Shown in pieces: positions 57,841 to 64,000 of a DNA stretch of 64,000 nt. Numbering within the stretch: the first letter of the stretch is position 1; every line of letters starts with the position of its first letter. The DNA comes from Verrucomicrobiota bacterium. Lineage in GTDB: Bacteria > Verrucomicrobiota > Verrucomicrobiia > Opitutales > Opitutaceae. The notes below the pieces were generated by a model, which saw nothing but the letters and a program-made list of their open reading frames with translations, was not told the origin of the DNA and did not search any database. The stretch lies in contig JACRKC010000083.1 of NCBI GenBank assembly GCA_016235555.1, forward strand, positions 202,157-266,156, in the 5' to 3' direction. Both the position numbers and the translations under genes were made by a program.

Positions 57841-59745
57841 TCAAGGGGGTGCCGCCTGGAGGCCGGCCAGCGCATCGCGCGCGATGCCGAACTCCGGCCG
57901 CAGCCGCAGGGCGGTCTGGAGATGGGTGATCGCATCGGGGCGCCGGCCCGGCAGGTCGGCCAGCGCGAGGCCCAAGTTGAGGTGTCCGAGCGCGTAGTCG
58001 GGTTTGAGCCGGACCGCGGCCTCGAAGTGTGCGACGGCGTCCGGCCCGCGGCCGGGGGCGCGCCGGAGGGCCTGCCCGAAATTGTTGTGCACCTGGTGGG
58101 AATCCGGCCGCAACCGCAACGCCGCCTCGAAGTGGGCCCAGGCCTCCGGCAGGCGGTCAGGCCGCGATGCGAGCGCATTCGCGAGGTTGTTGTGCGCCTC
58201 CACCAGGCCGGGCCGCAGCCGCAGGGCCTGTTCGTAATGGGCGATCGCTTCATCGAGCCGGCCCGGCAGCGCGGCCAGGAGGCTGCCGAGATTGAGGTGC
58301 ACTTCCGCGTAGCCGGGCTTCGCGCGCAGGGCGGCGGCGAAGTGGGCCAGCGCGTCGGCGTGGCGGTCCGGCAGATTGAGCAGGGCGAGCGCGAGGTTGT
58401 TGTGCGCCTCCGCAAAACCGGGCCGGAGGCGCACCGCCTCTTCATAGTGGTGGATGGCCGCCGGCAGCGTCGCGGGCGTCGGCGGCAGGGACATGCCGTA
58501 GAAATTGTGCGCCCGCGAGTTGTCCGGACGCTTGGCGAGCGTGTCGGCCCAGAGGGTGGCCGCGTCCTGGTAGTCGGCGTTGCGCCGCCCGGTCAGCCCG
58601 CCCAAACCGATCGCCAGCAACACGAGCGGTGCGCGCCGGCCGCAAACGGTGTCCAGCACCAGCACCCCGGCCGCCACCACCGCGGCGAGGGGCAGGTAGA
58701 GCCGGCTTTCCGCCATCGGTTGCGCGGCAATCGGCACGATGCTCGAGGTGGGCAGGAGAATCCCGAAGAACCAGCCGCCCAAGAAACTCCATCCGGACCG
58801 GCGCCGCCATGCGATCGCCGTCGCCGCGGCGATCAGGGCAAGGAGCAGCAGGCATCCCCCGGCGAACATTCCGCCGGGCACCGGAAAATCCGGGCCATAG
58901 TCGAACACCAGCGGATGCGGCCAGAGGCCGAGCCCGACGTAGCGCAGCACGACGACGCTTTGCGTCAGGGCATACGACCACCCCGTGAACCCGCCGCCGC
59001 CGATCCCCCGGGTCGTGACCGGCGACGCCAGCATCAGCCCCGCCAGCAGCAGCCACGTGCCGGCCAGCGCGAGATAGTAGCCACGGCGGCGGCGCCAGGC
59101 GCCGGCCAGAGTCCCGGCGGCGAAAACGCGATCATAGACCAATATGACCAGCGGCGCCGTGACCATCACCTCCTTCACGGCCATGCCCAGGGCACAGGCG
59201 ACGACCGACAGCGGCAGCCAACGCCGCCGCCCGGGCTCATCCACGCCGCGGATGAAACCGTAAAGCGCGAGCAGATAGCACAACCCCATGAGCACCTCCG
59301 CCCGCTGCGAAAGATAGGTGACCGCGCCCGTCTGCACGGGATGCAGCGCCCACAGCAGCGCCACCGTGAACGCCAGCGGGGTCGCGCGGGCGCCGAACCG
59401 CGCGGCCAGCGCCGGCCGAGCGAGTGTCCGGCGCACCACGCCGAACAGCGCCACGGCCGCCGCGAGGTGAATCAGGAAGTTTACGACGTGATAGCCGCGC
59501 ACCGTGGTGCCGCCCACGGCATAGTTGAGGGCAAAAGTGAGGTTCAACAGCGGCCGCCCGCTGGAAGGGATTTCCGGCGGCGGCGCCAGCACCGGACCCA
59601 ACGGCCAGAGCCGGTGGAGCGAGGGATTGGCGCCGATGGTGACCGTGTCGTCCAGCACCAGCGGCCCGGAGAAACTCCCGGCATAGGCCAGCCAGATCAC
59701 GGCGGCGAGGCCGGCGCCAGCCCAGGCCACGGACCACCGTTTCAT
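57841..59745 (-). CDS. TMTC-like membrane protein with C-terminal TPR repeats (paralogue 2)
   Basis: 634 residues from ATG 59745, with tgggagg before it. Same layout as the gene at 34464-36413: GT-C-like membrane half starting LAYAGSFSGPLVLDDTVTIG (acidic loop DD), then TPR repeats from about residue 420 (AHNNLALALLNLPDRHADAL, AHFAAALRAKPGYAEVHLNL). Probable glycosyltransferase-like or scaffold protein; activity unknown. In this copy the loop that carries the palindromic insertion in the first paralogue is short (FIRGVDEPGRRRW). Confidence 0.8.
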   Translation of the reverse strand: MKRWSVAWAGAGLAAVIWLAYAGSFSGPLVLDDTVTIGANPSLHRLWPLGPVLAPPPEIPSSGRPLLNLTFALNYAVGGTTVRGYHVVNFLIHLAAAVALFGVVRRTLARPALAARFGARATPLAFTVALLWALHPVQTGAVTYLSQRAEVLMGLCYLLALYGFIRGVDEPGRRRWLPLSVVACALGMAVKEVMVTAPLVILVYDRVFAAGTLAGAWRRRRGYYLALAGTWLLLAGLMLASPVTTRGIGGGGFTGWSYALTQSVVVLRYVGLGLWPHPLVFDYGPDFPVPGGMFAGGCLLLLALIAAATAIAWRRRSGWSFLGGWFFGILLPTSSIVPIAAQPMAESRLYLPLAAVVAAGVLVLDTVCGRRAPLVLLAIGLGGLTGRRNADYQDAATLWADTLAKRPDNSRAHNFYGMSLPPTPATLPAAIHHYEEAVRLRPGFAEAHNNLALALLNLPDRHADALAHFAAALRAKPGYAEVHLNLGSLLAALPGRLDEAIAHYEQALRLRPGLVEAHNNLANALASRPDRLPEAWAHFEAALRLRPDSHQVHNNFGQALRRAPGRGPDAVAHFEAAVRLKPDYALGHLNLGLALADLPGRRPDAITHLQTALRLRPEFGIARDALAGLQAAPP

Positions 59746-59836
59746 CGCCTCCCACGAAAAGCCGGCCCTGGCATCACGTTTCACGGGGCGGGGTGGGCCG
59801 TTGCCGGCCGGCTGAGGGCAACGCGGGGTGCACGCC

Positions 59837-60109
59837 TCACAGGCCCAGGCGGGTGCGCAGCTCGCCCAAGGTGACACCGTCGATGCGGACCACTTTCTGG
59901 CGCGAGGTGTCGCCGCGGAGGACCGTCACGGCGCGGCGCGGGAGATCGAGTTCGTCCGCGAGAAACTCGCAGAGCGCGTCATTGGCGCGGCCCTCGACGG
60001 GCGGGGCGTGGATTTTGATTTTCAGCGCATCGCCGAGCCAGCCGACGACCTCGCTGCGCGGGGCGTTGGGGATGGCTTTGATGGCGAGGGTGCAGGATTT
60101 TTCAGTCAC
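59837..60109 (-). CDS. DUF167/YggU family protein
   Basis: 90 residues. AIKAIPNAPRSEVVGWLGDA, LKIKIHAPPVEGRANDALC and DLPRRAVTVLRGDTSRQKVV match the small basic DUF167 family across the whole length. Function of the family is not established. Standalone gene. Confidence 0.93.
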   Translation of the reverse strand: MTEKSCTLAIKAIPNAPRSEVVGWLGDALKIKIHAPPVEGRANDALCEFLADELDLPRRAVTVLRGDTSRQKVVRIDGVTLGELRTRLGL

Positions 60110-60180
60110 GGAATTTGGAGCAGGAAGACCGGGAAGGGCGGGAAGAAAAGCCGGTTCTGCCTTCTTCCCGATCTTCCTGT

Positions 60181-60333
60181 TTCATTCTCGTTGGGTCCGA
60201 GACCGCGAAGCATGCCTCGCCTTGGTTGGGTAGCGACGAGCGCCAGCGAGTCGAAGCGCGTCGGCTCGCTGGCGCTCGCCGCTACGATGCGTGGTCGAAG
60301 GTTGCATGGTGGAATTGCTCTGATGCCTCGGGG
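60181..60333 (-). repeat. Repeat family C, copy 2
   Basis: Inverted relative to copy 1 (29467-29634). Shares the caaccttcgaccacgcatcg, gtagcggcgagcgccagcga and ggacccaacgagaatgaa segments (read on the minus strand). Lacks the 18-bp tandem duplication. Confidence 0.75.
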
Positions 60334-60358
60334 CTGGCCCCGGGAATCTTCATTTGGC

Positions 60359-61930
60359 TTACCCCAGCGCCTCGGCGAGCGCCCCGATGATCTCCTCGGC
60401 CGGCTCGGTGCCGACGCAGAGGCGGAGGAGGTCGGGGTCGAGTTTGCTCGCGGCGAGCTCGGCGAGGCCGGCGGGCGTTGTCACGAGATCGTAGTGCGCG
60501 AGATACATGAACGGGCAGATCAGCGTCGTCGTCATGCCGAAGCTCGGGCCTTTCGGGAGGCGCAGGCGGTCGTAGAACTGCGGGAGGCCGCCGATTTTTT
60601 TCAACGTGAACGTGATCATCCCGCCCGTGGCGTCGGCGCCGCGGGCGAGGCGCAGGTAGTGGTCGCGCGACGCCGGGGCGAGCGCCCAGCAGACCTCGCT
60701 CACCGCGGGATGCGATTCCAGGAACGCGACCACGCGCGCGGTGTTGGCATGAATGCGGGCGAGCACGGACTCGGTGCGGCCGATCTGCCACGCGAGGCGG
60801 GCCAAGTCGCGCGGGTAGACGGGTTCGAGTTCGGCGGCGATGCGGCGGCGGAGTTCGGCGGCGTCGGGCCGGGAGGGATTGATCGCGGCGAGGCCAGCGG
60901 TGAGGTCGCCCTCGCTGGCGGTGTATTTGGTCAGGCTCGAGACGACGACATCGCAATGCGGCAGCACCTCGACGTTGAAGGTGGAGACCACCGATGGATC
61001 GACGAAGAGCTTGGCGCCGTGCCGGCGGCAGAGCGCCGCGAGCGCGGGGAGGTCGGGCGTCTGGATGAGCGGGTTGGTTGGCAGCTCGGCGATGATGCCG
61101 GCGATGCGCGGGCCATGTTTCGCGAAGATGCGCTCGATGCCGGTGAGATCGAGCACATCGCGGATGTAGACGTAGTCGCCGGGCGTGGCGGTGAATTTTT
61201 TCAGGATCGCGATCGTGTCGAGGTAGAGCCAGCCGAGCTGGAGCCAGACGGTGCGGCCGCGCGCAGCCTGGAGTTCCGCGGCGGCGCGGAAGGCCGCCCA
61301 GATCGCGTTCATGCCGCACGGCGCCAGCAACACATCGGCGTCGGTCGTGCCAGGCAGCGCGCGGCGGAGCACGCGGCGGGTTTCGGCGGCGGCATCGCCG
61401 CGAAAAAAATCCTCGTCAAACTCGTGGTCGAGCAGGCCGGCGCGCACGAGGCCATCCTCGGCTTCGCGCGAGGAGACGAAGCCGCCGATGTTTTGGAGAA
61501 ACACTTTTGCGCGCGCGAACGTGTCGGCCGACTCGGGATGCGAGACCCCGTGCAGACCGTCGCGCGCGAAAAGTTGCGCAGACTCGGCGTGGCACGGGTC
61601 TCCCGACCCGTGGGTGCGAGCGCCGGGATCACGGGTCGGGAGATCCGTGCCACCCAGATGCGTCGCCAGCATCGACGCCATGCGCGCCGAGGTGACGAGC
61701 CAGAGCATGCGGCCCGTGAGTCCGGGCGTGGTCGAGACGAAGTGCGCCGCGAGTTTCTTCGCGAACGGATGCACCACGAAACGCGGGTAGCCCGACGTGA
61801 GGTGCTGCACGACCGCCGGGTCTTTTTCCTCGTAGCCGCACACGTCGCGCATCGTCGGCAGGCTGCACGAGACGGCGTGCGGACTGGCGGGAATGCGCTG
61901 ACCGAGAGGAAGGTGTTGGAAGGCAGCCAC
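60359..61930 (-). CDS. PLP-dependent transsulfuration enzyme, cystathionine gamma-synthase-like (extended type)
   Basis: 523 residues if started at GTG 61930; other starts are possible. The PLP lysine is in VVVSSLTKYTASEGDL, with IIAELPTNPLIQTPDLPALA and KLFVDPSVVSTFN before it, and the C-terminal GGMITFTLKKIGGLPQFYDR. The N-terminal extension (HAVSCSLPTMRDVCGYEEKD, SGYPRFVVHPFAKKLAAHFV) is like fungal STR2-type cystathionine gamma-synthases rather than bacterial MetB. Residues encoded at 61587-61651 (about GTDLPTRDPGARTHGSGDPC) come from an in-frame palindromic repeat. Confidence 0.8.
   Translation of the reverse strand: MAAFQHLPLGQRIPASPHAVSCSLPTMRDVCGYEEKDPAVVQHLTSGYPRFVVHPFAKKLAAHFVSTTPGLTGRMLWLVTSARMASMLATHLGGTDLPTRDPGARTHGSGDPCHAESAQLFARDGLHGVSHPESADTFARAKVFLQNIGGFVSSREAEDGLVRAGLLDHEFDEDFFRGDAAAETRRVLRRALPGTTDADVLLAPCGMNAIWAAFRAAAELQAARGRTVWLQLGWLYLDTIAILKKFTATPGDYVYIRDVLDLTGIERIFAKHGPRIAGIIAELPTNPLIQTPDLPALAALCRRHGAKLFVDPSVVSTFNVEVLPHCDVVVSSLTKYTASEGDLTAGLAAINPSRPDAAELRRRIAAELEPVYPRDLARLAWQIGRTESVLARIHANTARVVAFLESHPAVSEVCWALAPASRDHYLRLARGADATGGMITFTLKKIGGLPQFYDRLRLPKGPSFGMTTTLICPFMYLAHYDLVTTPAGLAELAASKLDPDLLRLCVGTEPAEEIIGALAEALG
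61587..61651. repeat. Palindromic element family F, in frame within the PLP-enzyme gene
   Basis: gtggcacgggtctcccgacc(cgtg) and (cac)gggtcgggagatccgtgccac are inverted arms of 24 bases around a short centre. A second copy begins at 63963 at the window edge. The host reading frame is not interrupted. Confidence 0.8.
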
Positions 61931-62007
61931 GGTGGGGAAAGAATAGACCGCCGAGTGTTGAGCGACGCAAGAGACAGCGCAACGGCAGGCTGCGTCACGC
62001 GAGACCG

Positions 62008-62076
62008 TCGTGGACGAGGCGTCCCGCCTCGTTGATTGAAAGGGCAAATTGAGGCGGGACGCCTCAGCCACGACTC
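62008..62076. repeat. Inverted-repeat element, family D
   Basis: cgtcgtggacgaggcgtcccgc and gcgggacgcctcagccacgac arms (about 22 bases, two imperfections) around 22 bases. Located between two divergent genes. Confidence 0.7.
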
Positions 62077-62129
62077 CCCTGGCGTAAAACGGGTTGCGCC
62101 CCGTTCGCCAGCGGCGTGGAGTCGCGCGC

Positions 62130-62885
62130 GTGAAAATTCTCTCCTGGAACGTCAACGGCGTGCGCGCGGCACTCGGCAAGGGCTTGCTCGACTGGATGAA
62201 CGGCTCGCGGGCTGACGTCATCTGCCTGCAGGAAGTCAAGGCCGTGCCGGGCGACGTGCAGGGCGTGGTCTGGCCGAAGGGCTACGAGCTGGTCTGGAAT
62301 GCCGCGCAGAAAAAGGGCTACAGCGGCACGGCGCTCTTCGCGAAGACGAAGCCGCTCTCCGTCAAACTCGGCATCGGTTCGCCGGAGCACGACGCGGAGG
62401 GCCGGGCCGTCACCGCGGAATTTGCCGACTGCTATGTCGTGGGCGTCTATGTGCCCAACGCCCAACCGGAACTCGCGCGGCTGGATTTCCGCCAGGCGTG
62501 GGACCGCGCGCTGCTCGCCTACGCGAAGAAGCTGGAGAAGAAAAAACCCGTCGTCTTCTGCGGCGACTTGAACGTCGCCCACGAGGAAATCGACCTGGCG
62601 CGCCCGAAGGAAAACGTCGGCAATCCCGGTTTCTCCGATGAAGAGCGCACCGGTTTCCGCGACTACGTCGCCGCGGGCTTCATCGACACTTTCCGGCACT
62701 TTGAGAAAGGCCCCCACCACTACTCGTGGTGGACCTACCGCGCCGGCGCGCGCGAGCGGAACATCGGGTGGCGCATCGACTATTGCATGGCCTCGGCGGC
62801 GCTGGCCCCGCACCTCAAGCGCGCGTGGATCGAACCGCACGTGATGGGCAGCGACCACTGCCCGGTGGGGTTGGAGATTGCCTGA
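62130..62885 (+). CDS. xth: Exodeoxyribonuclease III (AP endonuclease)
   Basis: 251 residues from GTG 62130 (VKILSWNVNGVRAALGKGLL). Family motifs are present: DVICLQEVKA (catalytic Glu), VFCGDLNVAHEEIDLARPK, GWRIDYCMAS and the terminal GSDHCPVGLEI with Asp-His. Normal length. Base-excision repair of abasic sites. An upstream in-frame ATG at 62094 was rejected because the conserved N-terminus starts at the GTG. Confidence 0.95.
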   Translation: MKILSWNVNGVRAALGKGLLDWMNGSRADVICLQEVKAVPGDVQGVVWPKGYELVWNAAQKKGYSGTALFAKTKPLSVKLGIGSPEHDAEGRAVTAEFADCYVVGVYVPNAQPELARLDFRQAWDRALLAYAKKLEKKKPVVFCGDLNVAHEEIDLARPKENVGNPGFSDEERTGFRDYVAAGFIDTFRHFEKGPHHYSWWTYRAGARERNIGWRIDYCMASAALAPHLKRAWIEPHVMGSDHCPVGLEIA

Positions 62886-62916
62886 ACAGAGGCGCGGCCT
62901 CCATGCTGGCGGGGCC

Positions 62917-63927
62917 ATGCTTCGCTTCATTCGCCCCGCGTTGTTCTTGGTTTTTAGCCTGCTGGTCGCGCGCGGCGCCGAGCCACTGGCCGAGCGGTTC
63001 AGCTTCATCGCGATGGGCTGCATGCCCTACGGTGCGCAGAACTACGCCGCCTATGAGCGACTGCTCGCGGAGATCAGCCGGCAGCGGCCGTCCTTCACCG
63101 TGCACTGTGGCGACACGAAGAGCGGCAGTGAGCCGCCGACCGACGCGTTTTACCAGCAGGTGAAGACGTGGTTCGATTCCATCGAAGGGCCGGTGATCTA
63201 CACTCCCGGCGACAACGAATGGACCGACGTGAACCGCGTGAACAACGGCGCGCAGGATCCGCTCGTGTGGCTGGCCAAGGTGCGCCGGCTTTATTTCGCC
63301 GAGGAGCGCAGCCTCGGCCGCGCGCCGATGCCACTCGTCACGCAGCGCCGCGAGAAAGGCTTCGAAAAATTCGTGGAGAACGCCCGTTGGACCCGCGGCG
63401 GCGTGGTGTTTGCCACGGTGCATGTCGTGGGCAGCAACAACAACCACCAGCCGGAGATCCCGGGCGCGGTGGAGGAATTTCGCGAGCGCGATGCGGCCAA
63501 CGCGGCGTGGGTGCGCGCAACGTTTGCGGAGGCACGCGCGACGAACGCGCCCGCCGTCGCGCTCTTTTTCCAAGCCGAGCCGCTCAACCACCTCGACGCG
63601 GCGCTCAAGAAGGGCCGGGAGTCGGGCTTCACGCAGTTTCTCGCCACCGTCGAGAGCGAGGCGCGGGTGTTCGCCAAACCCGTGCTGCTCGTGCATGCCG
63701 ACGAACATCGCTACCGCCTCGAGATCGGTGTGCGGCTGAAAGCCGGCGGTGAGAAACTGGCGAACGTCACGCGGCTCGAAACGTTCGGCGCGAACGACAT
63801 CCACGCGGTCTTCGTCACGGTCGATCCGCAGGCGCCGCAGGTTTTTCTCGCGGGACCGTTGATCGTGCCGGGCAACGCGCTGCCGAACCTGCCCAACCCC
63901 CGGGCCGCGGCCGCGGCGAAAAAGTGA
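62917..63927 (+). CDS. Secreted metallophosphoesterase-like protein
   Basis: 336 residues from ATG 62917, a signal-peptide start (MLRFIRPALFLVFSLLVARG). The mature part opens FSFIAMGCMPYGAQNYAAYE and contains FTVHCGDTKSGSEPP, VIYTPGDNEWTDVNR (GDNEW) and VLLVHADEHRYR, resembling calcineurin-like phosphoesterases. The first metal-binding DxH is not obvious, so catalysis is unsure. Confidence 0.8.
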   Translation: MLRFIRPALFLVFSLLVARGAEPLAERFSFIAMGCMPYGAQNYAAYERLLAEISRQRPSFTVHCGDTKSGSEPPTDAFYQQVKTWFDSIEGPVIYTPGDNEWTDVNRVNNGAQDPLVWLAKVRRLYFAEERSLGRAPMPLVTQRREKGFEKFVENARWTRGGVVFATVHVVGSNNNHQPEIPGAVEEFRERDAANAAWVRATFAEARATNAPAVALFFQAEPLNHLDAALKKGRESGFTQFLATVESEARVFAKPVLLVHADEHRYRLEIGVRLKAGGEKLANVTRLETFGANDIHAVFVTVDPQAPQVFLAGPLIVPGNALPNLPNPRAAAAAKK

Positions 63928-63962
63928 ACACGCCATGGTCGGCACCCCACATCGCTCGCTTC

Positions 63963-64000
63963 GTGGCACGGGTCTCCTGACCCGTGATCCCATTCGCCAC
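63963..64000. repeat. Palindromic element family F, copy 2 (cut by the window edge)
   Basis: gtggcacgggtctcctgacc(cgtgatccc) matches the left arm of the element at 61587. The right arm, if present, is beyond the edge. Confidence 0.6.

Noticed and set aside
31229..62076. CRISPR-like array made of repeated palindromes
   Set aside because: The repeats belong to different families, are scattered by kilobases and lack regular spacers or cas genes.

Overview
The window joins two unlike pieces of DNA. Positions 1 to about 24016 are the right-hand part of an integrative and conjugative element (ICE). Positions 24017 to 64000 are chromosome of a GC-rich, Gram-negative bacterium that looks like a member of the Opitutaceae (Verrucomicrobiota). 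That assignment rests on gene content recalled from the group, not on a marker gene: delta-60/Ig-like surface proteins, a DUF6797-type protein fused to cytochrome c, a DUF1080 secreted hydrolase, a secreted Gfo/Idh/MocA oxidoreductase, and very many palindromic intergenic repeats.

ICE (1-24016). A coupling-protein gene (traD-like, minus strand) and a MobF relaxase-helicase gene (plus strand) diverge from a control region at about 1830-2150. A long, tightly packed plus-strand operon at 5494-17781 encodes a Trb-type mating-pair formation system in the order C, D, E, two unassigned genes, J, a small lipoprotein, L, a small gene, F, G, I and an outer lipoprotein. It ends with a ClpB-like AAA+ ATPase and a LuxR-type regulator whose receiver domain has lost its phosphorylation site. 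No VirB11/TrbB gene is visible. The right end (17820-23880) holds small ICE genes, an excisionase-like HTH protein, a two-gene cargo operon (AlbA_2/Schlafen-HATPase protein plus an unknown partner) and a tyrosine integrase. The element ends at a 3' tRNA fragment, probably tRNA-Glu, at 23979-24016. The intact tRNA should lie to the left of the window.

The most notable ICE signal is a dyad, CTACC-N8-GGTAG (CTAC-N10-GTAG), found once upstream of each main ICE transcription unit, with a looser copy upstream of a fifth gene. It has the geometry of a LuxR/NarL-family operator, so the ICE-encoded pseudo-receiver regulator is the natural candidate to bind it.

Chromosome (24017-64000). Genes cover a large secreted Ig protein, a cytidylyltransferase/GHMP-kinase fusion, an ABC ATPase with a TolC-like channel, amino-sugar catabolism (nagA-like, Gfo/Idh/MocA, nagB), two paralogous TMTC-like membrane TPR proteins, a TonB receptor next to a DUF1080 protein, nicotinate phosphoribosyltransferase, a heme protein, a HI0933/BaiN-type flavoprotein, an ABC exporter operon with a zincin, a SYLF protein, an S9 peptidase, a MATE exporter, a DUF167 protein, a fungal-type cystathionine gamma-synthase relative, exonuclease III and a secreted phosphoesterase-like protein.

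The chromosome is peppered with at least a dozen families of inverted-repeat elements (REP/MITE-like, 50-155 bp). Many sit exactly at stop codons, several supply the stop codon, one contains a start codon, and two lie in frame inside coding sequences. I saw none of these families in the ICE.
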